Origin: a candidate division CSSED10-310 bacterium
GTDB lineage: Bacteria; CSSED10-310; JAFGJC01
Assembly (NCBI GenBank): GCA_016927905.1
Contig: JAFGLW010000026.1
Location: 107,586 to 171,585 of the forward strand
DNA: 64,000 nt
Direction: 5' to 3'
Shown piece by piece: positions 8,847-16,339 of this stretch (position 1 is the stretch's first letter; every line of letters starts with the position of its first letter). The notes beneath the pieces are model-generated. The model did no database searches and had not been told where the DNA came from. It saw only the letters and a list, made by a program, of their open reading frames with translations. Made by a program: the position numbers and the translations under genes.

Positions 8847-9410
8847 ATGAAAATATACACGCGTATGGGAGATGACGGAACGACCCGTCTATACAGCGGT
8901 GAACGGGTTTCCAAATGCCACCCGCGGATCGAAGCCTGCGGTGCCGTCGATGAGCTGAATGCAGCCGTGGGAATGCTGATGGCGGGAAATCTACCTGAAA
9001 AGCCGGTTCTGACACGCGAACTCACGGGTATCCAAAACCGGTTGATCGAATTCGGCTCCCGACTCGCCACGTCAGCCGGTTCGCCCTCACGGGCAGAACT
9101 GGACGACGACTGGATCGCATCGATCGAGCGGGCAATCGACAGGATGGATGAATTGTTGCCGGAGCTGAAAGCGTTTATTCTTCCCGGAGGATGTGAAAAC
9201 AGCGCCCGGGCTCAAATGTGCCGCGTCATCTGCCGCCGGGCGGAACGTCATGTCGTCCGGCTGATGGATGAAAATCATGGGGAACGCGCCGATGCATTTC
9301 TGAAACCGGTCCTGGCGGGTCTGAACCGTCTGTCGGATTATTTTTTTGTCCTTGCCCGTTATCTGAATATGCTGAAGGGTTTTTTAGATGTGGAACGGGC
9401 AGGGGATTGA
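8847..9410 (+). CDS. pduO: PduO-type cob(I)alamin adenosyltransferase
   Basis: Transfers the adenosyl group of ATP to cob(I)alamin, yielding coenzyme B12. The family signatures are the N-terminal KIYTRMGDDGTTRLYSGERV (ATP loop), ACGAVDELNAAVG, and the helix CRRAERHVVRL that contacts ATP. The length (187 residues) is normal. Start ATG 8847 follows GAGGTGAACTGGC. The gap of about 90 bases after DUF1015 contains no convincing gene. Its presence implies a B12-dependent enzyme somewhere in the genome; none is recognisable in this window. Confidence 0.92.
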   Translation: MKIYTRMGDDGTTRLYSGERVSKCHPRIEACGAVDELNAAVGMLMAGNLPEKPVLTRELTGIQNRLIEFGSRLATSAGSPSRAELDDDWIASIERAIDRMDELLPELKAFILPGGCENSARAQMCRVICRRAERHVVRLMDENHGERADAFLKPVLAGLNRLSDYFFVLARYLNMLKGFLDVERAGD

Positions 9411-9434
9411 AATCGACGGAATTGGGAATACAAT
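9407..9434 (+). promoter_or_regulatory. Candidate promoter for the bTHX gene
   Basis: TTGAAA (9407-9412) and TACAAT (9429-9434) with a 16-base spacer lie 20 bases upstream of the bTHX start. The -35 box overlaps the last codons of pduO, so the small ribosomal gene could be expressed on its own. Confidence 0.35.
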
Positions 9435-9454
9435 ATACAGGAAGGAGGCGGTTT

Positions 9455-9550
9455 ATGGGCAAGGGTGATCAGCGGACAAAAAGAGGAAAAATCGTCCGGG
9501 GAACATTCGGAAAGACACGTCCCAAAAAGACGGCACCTCCCAAAAAATAA
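9455..9550 (+). CDS. 30S ribosomal protein bTHX (Thx), 31 aa
   Basis: A 31-residue, extremely basic peptide beginning MGKGDQRTKRGKIVRGTFGK and ending Lys-Lys. This matches the bTHX family closely: the Thermus protein begins MGKGDRRTRRGKI and has the same Arg-Gly-Thr-[FY]-Gly-Lys core. The peptide packs into the head of the 30S subunit in Thermus. The ribosome site AAGGAGGCGGTTT is ideal. Although very short, the sequence match and the ribosome site make this one of the safer calls here. It stands between pduO and the PPC-domain gene, away from other ribosomal genes. Confidence 0.93.
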   Translation: MGKGDQRTKRGKIVRGTFGKTRPKKTAPPKK

Positions 9551-9598
9551 ATTTAAAACTGACATCGGTTTCGAAATTCCTGCGGGAAGGGATATGCA

Positions 9599-10006
9599 AT
9601 GGGGCAGATGGCGATACGTTTGAAACCGGGTTCCGACATCAAACGTGAACTGGAAACAATGGTACAGATTGCGGGTATCCGGGCGGCTTGGATTGTGACC
9701 TGCGCCGGAAGTCTTCGAACAGCCGTTATCCGCCTTGCCGGCATGGATTATCCCAGAAGGCTGGAAGGGAAATACGAGATTGTCTCGCTGACCGGAACCC
9801 TGAGTCCGAGCGGCTCACATCTGCACGCAGCCATAGCCGATTCACATGGGGAAACCCTCGGCGGTCATCTGGAAGACGGTTGTATTGTTTACACAACCGC
9901 GGAGATCGTCGTCGGGACCACCGATACATTCCATTTCAAGCGATGCTATGACCCTGAAACGGGGCATAACGAATTGGAAATATCGCCGGACAGAACCGAA
10001 AACTGA
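9599..10006 (+). CDS. PPC/DUF296 domain protein
   Basis: A 135-residue single-domain PPC (plants and prokaryotes conserved, DUF296) protein. The diagnostic features are the GSHLHAAIADSHGETLGGHL block, containing the His pair and Gly-Gly of the trimeric fold, followed by GCIVYTTAEIVV. In plants the domain sits beside AT-hooks. Bacterial stand-alone copies form trimers, and their ligand or role is largely unknown; DNA-binding annotation is often inherited without proof. Start ATG 9599 has GAAGGG about eight bases upstream. It lies 48 bases after bTHX. Confidence 0.85.
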   Translation: MGQMAIRLKPGSDIKRELETMVQIAGIRAAWIVTCAGSLRTAVIRLAGMDYPRRLEGKYEIVSLTGTLSPSGSHLHAAIADSHGETLGGHLEDGCIVYTTAEIVVGTTDTFHFKRCYDPETGHNELEISPDRTEN

Positions 10007-10252
10007 TCGACGCTTGTCCATGGAAAATGACCGGGATGTCGACCGGATGATGTTGCGTTTCATCGAGAGAATCCGTTATGTTGAGTATCTTATTGGAAGG
10101 ATACTGCAATAAAGGCATTGATGTTTGCTTTCAGTCCGTCTCGTTTTCCCGATGGTTGCCGGCGGGGAAGAGATAAAAAACGGTCGTTACGATATCATCG
10201 CGGCTTGATCCGGATTCGTTGAAGTGGTAGCGAATCTCTGGATACCGTCGCG

Positions 10253-11194
10253 GTGAATACGAACCGCATCCGTTTGATACTCCTGATCGGGTCGTGGATT
10301 TTTTTCTCGGTCGTCCCGGTCTCTCGCATCAGTGGAACCGAATGTGTCTGGAGCGACATCGACCGGATCGTTGCGGTCGGGGATGTGCACGGGGATTATC
10401 AGCGGTTCGTGCGGGTACTGACAGCTGCGGAACTGATCGATCAAACGCTTCGGTGGACGGGAGGCGCGACGCATCTTGTCCAGACCGGGGACGTGCCGGA
10501 CCGGGGACCCGATTCGAAACGCGTCATGGATCTTCTCATGGACCTGGAAATACAGGCTTGCGGATCGGGTGGAATGGTCCATGCGCTGATCGGCAATCAT
10601 GAAGTCATGAACATGACCGGGGATCTGAGATACACCACACCCGAGGAGATCGCCTCACACGGGGGTGACGCGGGTTTTGAGAAAGCGTTCAGACCGGATG
10701 GCCGGTACGGTTCCTGGATTGCCGGGCATAATGCCGTCATCAAAATCAACGACATCCTGTTTCTGCATGGCGGCATATCTCCCGAAACGGCGTCAATTTC
10801 CATCCGCACGATCAACGAGGTCATCCGCAGCGAACTGGCACGGCTGGACCCCAGCCGGATGTCATTTGCCTGTTCCCGTTCCGGTCCCCTCTGGTATCGT
10901 GGCCTGTGCCTGGATCACGAACTGGATCTTCGGGGGCATGTGGAAAAGGTGCTGCGGAATTTCGGGATTCGGACGATTGTGGTCGGGCATACGGTATCGG
11001 ACAGCGGCATCCGGTGCCGTTTCGAGGGCCGGGTGATCATGATCGATGTCGGTCTTTCGGCGGTTTATGGCGGTCCAGCTGAATGTCTGGTCATCGAGAA
11101 CGGATCTTTTCAGGTTGTTTCACCGGGGAAAACCAGGACGCTGGTATGCCCGTTTCTGGTCAGGAGACCGTTGATGCAGCCTGTCATGCATTGA
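10253..11194 (+). CDS. Exported metallophosphoesterase
   Basis: Calcineurin-like phosphoesterase of about 313 residues. The metal-site motifs appear in order: GDVHGDY, GDVPDRGPDS, GNHEVMN, a lone His in LHGG, and GHTVSDSG. Together these supply a complete dinuclear metal centre. A hydrophobic stretch (LILLIGSWIFFSVVPVS, about residues 8-24) indicates a signal peptide or anchor, so it acts outside the cytoplasm. The GDVPDRGPDS spacing matches the Shewanella-type cold-active or PPP-like phosphatase group, so protein or low-molecular-weight phosphoesters are possible substrates. The start is GTG 10253 without a strong ribosome site. A small basic ORF with a perfect site follows 16 bases downstream. 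Confidence 0.87.
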   Translation: MNTNRIRLILLIGSWIFFSVVPVSRISGTECVWSDIDRIVAVGDVHGDYQRFVRVLTAAELIDQTLRWTGGATHLVQTGDVPDRGPDSKRVMDLLMDLEIQACGSGGMVHALIGNHEVMNMTGDLRYTTPEEIASHGGDAGFEKAFRPDGRYGSWIAGHNAVIKINDILFLHGGISPETASISIRTINEVIRSELARLDPSRMSFACSRSGPLWYRGLCLDHELDLRGHVEKVLRNFGIRTIVVGHTVSDSGIRCRFEGRVIMIDVGLSAVYGGPAECLVIENGSFQVVSPGKTRTLVCPFLVRRPLMQPVMH

Positions 11195-11210
11195 TTTCAA
11201 AGGAGGGTAG

Positions 11211-11336
11211 ATGAGGCAGTTCGATACGACCGGCATGGGATTCAAACGGATTCCGGAACATCTTCTGACCGGTATCCGGTTCAACCTGAGACGACGCTCG
11301 GAGTATACCCGGGAACGGAAACAGAAACTCCGGTGA
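11211..11336 (+). CDS. Small basic protein (41 aa), unknown
   Basis: ATG 11211 follows AAAGGAGGGTAG, one of the best ribosome sites in the window. The frame runs 41 codons to TGA at 11334. The product is strongly basic, especially its C-terminal half (FNLRRRSEYTRERKQKLR), with no Cys and no hydrophobic stretch. This composition suits RNA, ribosome or nucleic-acid contact, but I cannot assign a family. It lies between the metallophosphoesterase and the RRM gene. The reading rests on the ribosome site and on the clean reading frame. Confidence 0.6.
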   Translation: MRQFDTTGMGFKRIPEHLLTGIRFNLRRRSEYTRERKQKLR

Positions 11337-11507
11337 GGCTCAAACGGGGTATCCCGGAATTTATCATATTGTTGTTGGTGTCCGGCAATTCATCCCAATG
11401 GATTGTGGTTCGATGGCGTCGAAATGCCCGGACAGCCTGATTTCCCGCGCGGCAGGAGAAAAAAAATAATTTTATTTTCCCGTTCTGATGTGCTATCTAC
11501 TCCGCAC

Positions 11508-11523
11508 GGCAAATAGATTTGCC
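11508..11523. promoter_or_regulatory. 16-bp inverted repeat upstream of the RRM gene
   Basis: GGCAAATAGATTTGCC is a perfect inverted repeat with 7-base arms and a 2-base centre, about 75 bases before the RRM start. It lies just after an AT-rich block (11460-11480). It could be an operator for a dimeric regulator or a short hairpin in the 5' leader. It is the only such perfect dyad I noticed in this stretch. Confidence 0.4.
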
Positions 11524-11596
11524 AGACCCGGACTTCATCTTGTGTCATAGTTGAGGAATCGGTTGAAAAGTAAAATGACACAGGAAAGGATTATTT

Positions 11597-11884
11597 ATGG
11601 ATATCTATGTCGGAAATCTCAGTTACAGCACGACGGACGAAGATCTTCAGCGCCTGTTTGAAACCTATGGCAAGGTTTTGTCGGCACGCGTGATCGTTGA
11701 CAGATCATCGGGCCGGTCAAAGGGGTTCGGTTTCGTTGAAATGGAAGATCGCGAAGAGGCTGAGAACGCGATCAAGGAAACCAATGGCACCGAGTTCATG
11801 GGCCGGGCCATTCGGGTCAACGAATCGCAGCCGAAACCCAAAACAGACGGTCAACGCGGCGGGGAACGGCGCAACCGCTGGTAA
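11597..11884 (+). CDS. RRM-type RNA-binding protein
   Basis: A 95-residue single RNA-recognition-motif protein. RNP2 is IYVGNLS (residues 3-9) and RNP1 is KGFGFVEM (about 43-50), both with the aromatic residues that stack on RNA bases. A short Gly/Arg/Gln tail (QRGGERRNRW) follows. Cyanobacterial and proteobacterial homologues (Rbp family) act on mRNA and are often cold-induced. Start ATG 11597 follows AGGAAAGGATTATTT. The leader of about 260 bases holds a palindrome and an AT-rich tract, which suggests its own regulation. Its last 34 bases overlap the end of the FHA gene on the opposite strand. Confidence 0.93.
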   Translation: MDIYVGNLSYSTTDEDLQRLFETYGKVLSARVIVDRSSGRSKGFGFVEMEDREEAENAIKETNGTEFMGRAIRVNESQPKPKTDGQRGGERRNRW

Positions 11885-12582
11885 TGAGAAGGGTGGCGGA
11901 TCCGTGTGGGATCGGGATCCTCCCGCCGTTTTCCTTCAGGTTCCGAAACGATCCGTACCCTCATCCGGGTCCGGCCGACAGTCAGAGTGCAGGTGTTCAC
12001 CGCTCGCGCTTCGTTGATCCGTCCGGATCCGATCCGGGTGCCGTTTGCACTTCCCAGGTCCTCGATCATAATATCTGAATCAGACAAACGAATCCGGGTG
12101 TTGTTTTTTGAAATGTAAGGATCCGGTATGTCAATCCGGCCGGGTCCGCTTCCACGGCCGAGCGTGTATGTTCCCTCGTGGAGAATCAACATTCTGCCTT
12201 TGCATGCACCACTCAGAAACTGTAATACATAATGGGTTTTAATCGATTCGGAACGGACCGGTGACGGATTGGATTCCGCTTCCGCCGGGATGCGGTACAT
12301 CGTGATCTGTACAGGCCCCAGATGAATGCAGTCGCCGTGATTCATCTTTTTCAACGAAATGGTTATCCCCAGGAACGAAACGGGAGCACGCGGATGGTTC
12401 CGTTCGATGACCCACTCCCCCGATTCATACCGGATTTCGGCATGATCCGGAAACAGTTCCGGATCCGTTATATCCGCATGGTGACGGCTGCCGATCGCAA
12501 TCCGTTCCTGTTGAAGCAGGACTTTTCTGATCGAGCCGTCGGGGGATAAGACTTTCAGCTGGTAAAAATACTGTCCGTCCAC
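11851..12582 (-). CDS. Two-FHA-domain protein
   Basis: About 243 residues with two forkhead-associated modules, which bind phosphothreonine peptides. The first (about 20-95) is degenerate: IAIGSRHHADITDPELFPDHAEIRY keeps the GSR and the H. The second (about 135-205) is canonical, with TLGRGSGPGRIDIPDPYISKNN and the DLGSANGTRIG loop. The C-terminal 30 residues are rich in Arg/Asp/Pro and lie over the terminator and the 3' end of the RRM gene. The start is GTG 12582 with only a weak site. It probably reads out Ser/Thr-kinase signals; two kinases are encoded elsewhere in the window. A small ORF lies directly upstream. Confidence 0.82.
   Translation of the reverse strand: MDGQYFYQLKVLSPDGSIRKVLLQQERIAIGSRHHADITDPELFPDHAEIRYESGEWVIERNHPRAPVSFLGITISLKKMNHGDCIHLGPVQITMYRIPAEAESNPSPVRSESIKTHYVLQFLSGACKGRMLILHEGTYTLGRGSGPGRIDIPDPYISKNNTRIRLSDSDIMIEDLGSANGTRIGSGRINEARAVNTCTLTVGRTRMRVRIVSEPEGKRREDPDPTRIRHPSHYQRLRRSPPR
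11895..11934 (+). terminator. Rho-independent-like terminator after the RRM gene
   Basis: A GC-rich hairpin pairs GGCGG ATCC (11895-11903) with GGATCC TCC CGCC (about 11915-11927), followed by GTTTTCCTT. It starts 11 bases after the RRM stop. It lies inside the 3' end of the opposite-strand FHA gene, so its pairing bases are also coding there. Confidence 0.45.
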
Positions 12583-12606
12583 GGATCAAATCCCGCACCC
12601 GAGTCG

Positions 12607-12819
12607 TTACCGTATGATCCGGCTCCGGAAAAAAGGATCTGCGCCGCCCGGGACGGAACCGGCACTTCTTTTAACGGCATTATCACGATCCTGTTTACAC
12701 CAAAACAACTCGTCAATCAACCATCCGGGGCATGCCATCAGGATGTCCGAATCCAGACCGTTGTCGACCGGTAAGCCATTCTGCCGTTTTCTGTGGTTTT
12801 TTGCAACCGAATGTTTCAT
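12607..12819 (-). CDS. Small hypothetical protein (70 aa)
   Basis: ATG 12819 is preceded by AAAGGAATCCCA, a fair ribosome site. The product begins MKHSVAKNHRKRQNGLPVDN, contains two Cys (ACPG and WCKQ) and a short Trp/Leu-rich segment (PGWLIDELFWCK), and ends basic. No family is recognised. It lies 24 bases upstream of the FHA gene on the same strand and could share its transcript. Support is modest: one ribosome site and an unbroken frame. Random readthrough remains possible. Confidence 0.35.
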   Translation of the reverse strand: MKHSVAKNHRKRQNGLPVDNGLDSDILMACPGWLIDELFWCKQDRDNAVKRSAGSVPGGADPFFRSRIIR

Positions 12820-13028
12820 TGGGATTCCTTTCTGTTTCCTTTCTGCTTGGTGGAGCTGAATTGTAAATTCGACGTTATCTCCGGCAAAGTTCATGCCGGT
12901 CCGGATCGATCGTTAACCGTCCATGTTTAAAAGAAAGCATGAATCGATCTTCCGGCAGTCTTGTTCGGAATCCAAACAATCTGTTCGACTTCCGGATATC
13001 GGGTGTATCCCGGCGGGGATTGACTTGA

Positions 13029-14837
13029 ATGCGCGGTTTTGGCAAGTTTCCGGTAATGACTTCGTCCATTCGAAATGCCGCGGCAATCTGGATTTTCGCA
13101 CTGTTCTGCTGTCTGGCAAACGTCTGTTCCGAGACAGTCATCGATCTGAGACCGGGCCGAGCTCCGGGACATTTCCGCTCCGTCTGTTTTGCACCCGGCA
13201 CGCAAGCGGCATGGGCGGTCGGTTTTGAAGGTGGCATAATGATGACGGCGGACGGGGGCAGGACCTGGCGGAAACAGGAATCTCACACGGTTCATCGGTT
13301 GTATGATATCCAGGCGGTCGATACCGAGCTGGTGTTCACCTGTGGTGCCGGCGGAACGATACTGGTCACCGAGAACGGCGGCCGGTTCTGGCGTCCAGTG
13401 AAAACGCCCACGGACAAAAGGCTGGTGGGGATTTGGTTTCTGGATCGCAGAACCGGATGGGCAGCCGGGGACGACGGACTGATTCTGAGCACGGACAATG
13501 GCGGTGAATCCTGGCGAGAGCAGGGTACCGGTATCCAAAACGGCCTGAGAATCATCTGGGTTAATTCCTCCGGCATCGGATATGCCGTTGGATATCAGGG
13601 AATCGTCTTGAAGACCGATACCGGAGGCAAATCCTGGCGGCAGCTTCGGGTGCCGACCGAATTCAGCAGTTATGGGGCGGATTTCAGTCCTGACGGCAAG
13701 ACGATACAGATTGCGGGTTCGTTCGGATTGATCAGCGTTTCGGAAGACGGTGGAGACACCTGGCGGTTCATTCAACCGGTCACAACCAACTTTCTGAGGG
13801 ATATCTGCAGGCTGTCCGGCGATCAATCCATGGCCGTCGGTTACGGCTGGATCCTGTCCTACGACCGGGAGAAAAATTCCTTGACGAAAATCCGGGACAC
13901 CTGCGGGCATCAACTTCTCAGCGTCGATTTCGGCGGGAGCGGCACCGGTATCGCCGTGGGAACATGGGGAATCGTTTTCCGGACGATTGATTCCGGCCGG
14001 ACATGGACCTTGGATGATTCACTCTTGGCTCCGGACCTGAAATGCGTCGATTTCGACCGGCTCGGCAACGGCGTGGCGGTGGGTGCGGAAGGCCGGATGC
14101 TCATCACTTCCGACTGGGGCGGGACCTGGATGGCGGGAGAAGATACCGTTCAGCTGGATCTGAACGCCGTCGCCCATTCCCGGGACCGGGTTTTCATCGT
14201 TGCGGGAGATTGCGGAATGATCCTCATTTCCGAAGACGCCGGCGGGAGCTGGAGATCGCTGGCCGTTACCGGGGAGCATTTGAACGGGATTATATTTCCA
14301 GGTGACGGGACCGGTTTCATCGCGGGTGACCGGGGAACGCTGCTTCAGACCCGTGACGGCGGTTTTTCCTGGACAAACCGATCGCTGAATCTGAAAAACG
14401 ATATTTCGGGTATCGTGTTCCGGGATGAACAAACCGGCTGGATATATGGCTCCGATGGATTGATCATGGAGACCGGAGATGGCGGAAAAACCTGGATTGC
14501 CCAGTATACCGGGATATCGGCCGACCTGGGCTGCGGCGCTTTCGGACCGGATGGATTCAGTTTGGTAACTTCATCCGGCGGGATCATACTTGAATCACGG
14601 TCATGGGGCCGGAATTCCTCATGGGATCGCAAACCGGCCGGCAGAACCGTTACGGCGATTGCCCCCGACTGCTCGATACTGGCGACCGCCGACGGTGAGA
14701 TCGTTCATCCGGATCTGGGACCGCTGGGCCGATGTCCCGAGCCGAGCGCTCCAATCCGCTGGTTTTCGGCGGTACCGGGTGGATTTATCGGCGTGGGTGA
14801 CCGTGGACGTATTATCCGGGTGGAACCGTCCCGGTGA
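13029..14837 (+). CDS. Exported YCF48-type beta-propeller protein
   Basis: About 602 residues with an N-terminal signal peptide (AAAIWIFALFCCLANVCS). It is then built almost wholly of about 42-residue repeats, each ending in an Asp-box-like turn: DGGRTW, NGGRFW, NGGESW, TGGKSW, DGGDTW, DSGRTW, DWGGTW, DAGGSW, DGGFSW, DGGKTW. This is the YCF48/photosystem-II-assembly-factor-like or BNR class of seven-bladed propellers, here long enough for one to two propellers. Outside phototrophs the role is generally unknown; binding of surface partners is inferred. ATG 13029 and ATG 13056 are both possible starts. The stop overlaps the next gene's GTG by four bases. Confidence 0.85.
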   Translation: MRGFGKFPVMTSSIRNAAAIWIFALFCCLANVCSETVIDLRPGRAPGHFRSVCFAPGTQAAWAVGFEGGIMMTADGGRTWRKQESHTVHRLYDIQAVDTELVFTCGAGGTILVTENGGRFWRPVKTPTDKRLVGIWFLDRRTGWAAGDDGLILSTDNGGESWREQGTGIQNGLRIIWVNSSGIGYAVGYQGIVLKTDTGGKSWRQLRVPTEFSSYGADFSPDGKTIQIAGSFGLISVSEDGGDTWRFIQPVTTNFLRDICRLSGDQSMAVGYGWILSYDREKNSLTKIRDTCGHQLLSVDFGGSGTGIAVGTWGIVFRTIDSGRTWTLDDSLLAPDLKCVDFDRLGNGVAVGAEGRMLITSDWGGTWMAGEDTVQLDLNAVAHSRDRVFIVAGDCGMILISEDAGGSWRSLAVTGEHLNGIIFPGDGTGFIAGDRGTLLQTRDGGFSWTNRSLNLKNDISGIVFRDEQTGWIYGSDGLIMETGDGGKTWIAQYTGISADLGCGAFGPDGFSLVTSSGGIILESRSWGRNSSWDRKPAGRTVTAIAPDCSILATADGEIVHPDLGPLGRCPEPSAPIRWFSAVPGGFIGVGDRGRIIRVEPSR

Positions 14838-16339
14838 CCCCGACATGCCGGATATGCCTGATGGCGGGAATCGTCATGCTCGCCGTAGTCATGTCCCTGG
14901 TGTTTATCGGTTACGGTCGCCTTTTTCTGGATTCCGGTTTTTATTTGAATGCCGCGGTGAAGGTCTACGAAGGCGAGCTTCTGTATCGGGATTTCTTTTA
15001 CGTTCAGGGACCCGTCTATCCGTATGTTTACGGTGCATTCCTGAATCTGCTCGGGGACGGCGTGCTTCAGGCACGGATTGTATCATTGATTTTCAGCCTG
15101 ATCGCATTTGCGGCTGCCGCGGGTCTTGCGAAACGATGGGCGGGACCGGGCGGAGCGTTGTGGGCGGGAGCGTTTCTGGCGGTTTCAGCGCATCATGCTT
15201 ACTTTTTCACTTCGATCAAATTATATGCACTGACCGGCGCTCTTCTGACCCTGTCCGGCCTGGTTTTAACCGGCAGGATTCCAGCCGGAATCCGATATCC
15301 GCTCGGATCCTGCCTGGCCGTTCTGGCGCTGGGTACACGGCTGACCGTTCTGCCCGGCGTGGCCGTTCTCATTCTGTTCATGATCGTTGACGGATGGAAA
15401 TTGGAGCGGACTGCCGTCCTGTGGGGTCTGCTTTCAGGGCTGGCGGCCGGATGCGTCCTGGCCGTTCCGTTTCTCCTGGCAGCTCCGGAGGCGGTTTATT
15501 ACAATATCATCAAGATACACGTCAGTGCTGAATCGGGATCATATGTTTTCAGCCTGCCCGAAAAAATCAAGGTGCTGATCAAGATGGTTCTGGTCTATCC
15601 CCTCCTGATACCCGTCGGTGCGGTCGTCTTGTTTTTTCCCGGACCGGCATGGCGGATGTTCCGGGCCAGGCGGGACATGATATATATTGTTTTGACCATC
15701 GTGGTGATCACCGGGGCGCACATGTCGGCAAATTGGTTTTCCGTCGGATATCAATCCATCCTGATGCCCCTCGCTGCGGCCGTTTCCGGTGGAATACTGG
15801 GAACGGTTCCACCGTTGAATCTGAGAAAATATTTCATCGGAACATCGGTAGCGGTTTCGTTTTTGTCCGGGATGTTTTTTGCATGGCAGCCTTTTTGGCC
15901 GGGGCCCGGCACGGTTTTGCATCACCTGGAGGACATCGGTCGGTTTCTGCGATCCCATGTGCCGCCGGAAGGGACCGTCATGGGTTGCAACGGCGTGTTC
16001 GCCCTGGATGCCGGCTGCCAAAACGAACCCCCTTTCGGAGGGGCTCCATTCACGTTCACTCCGGCATGGAACACGAAGGAATGTCTCATGTACGGAGGCA
16101 TCAATACCCACATGATCGTGCGCCTGCTGGATACCCGCAAAACATCGGTTCTACTTCTTGAACCGGGAAGTTTTTCGGTGGGATTTCCGGGATTTTTCGA
16201 AGTTTCCGGGCGGGATCAATCGGCGATTTTCGATGCCGTGAACCGGAATTACCAGCCGGCGGCGGTGTATCCCAATATCGGGAACGGTGCATCGACGCTG
16301 ACCGCTTATCTACCGAAGGATGATGTCGTTGACCGTTAG
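14834..16339 (+). CDS. Polytopic glycosyltransferase (GT39/ArnT-like), copy 1
   Basis: About 501 residues with ten or more hydrophobic spans. The first periplasmic loop carries the acidic motif LDSGFYLNAAVKVYEGELLYRD and then FFYVQGPVYPYVYG, the arrangement found in lipid-linked sugar transferases of the PMT/ArnT (GT-C) superfamily, where the acidic pair is catalytic. The C-terminal third is a periplasmic domain with PPFGGAPFTF and WNTKECLMY. It probably transfers a sugar from a polyprenyl carrier to a protein or lipid. The start is GTG overlapping the propeller gene, and the end overlaps copy 2 by 20 bases, so this is a tight operon. The donor and acceptor are unknown. Confidence 0.82.
   Translation: MTPTCRICLMAGIVMLAVVMSLVFIGYGRLFLDSGFYLNAAVKVYEGELLYRDFFYVQGPVYPYVYGAFLNLLGDGVLQARIVSLIFSLIAFAAAAGLAKRWAGPGGALWAGAFLAVSAHHAYFFTSIKLYALTGALLTLSGLVLTGRIPAGIRYPLGSCLAVLALGTRLTVLPGVAVLILFMIVDGWKLERTAVLWGLLSGLAAGCVLAVPFLLAAPEAVYYNIIKIHVSAESGSYVFSLPEKIKVLIKMVLVYPLLIPVGAVVLFFPGPAWRMFRARRDMIYIVLTIVVITGAHMSANWFSVGYQSILMPLAAAVSGGILGTVPPLNLRKYFIGTSVAVSFLSGMFFAWQPFWPGPGTVLHHLEDIGRFLRSHVPPEGTVMGCNGVFALDAGCQNEPPFGGAPFTFTPAWNTKECLMYGGINTHMIVRLLDTRKTSVLLLEPGSFSVGFPGFFEVSGRDQSAIFDAVNRNYQPAAVYPNIGNGASTLTAYLPKDDVVDR

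Noticed and set aside
8782-8850. 22-codon frame (MKRFNSGTGTELPEDISRGELA) after GGGGGCAG, overlapping the pduO start
   Set aside because: Very short, not basic or motif-bearing, and could simply be leader sequence. No independent support, though coupling to pduO is possible.
10020-10112. 30-codon frame (MENDRDVDRMMLRFIERIRY...) after the PPC gene
   Set aside because: No ribosome site in front of the ATG and no recognisable motif.
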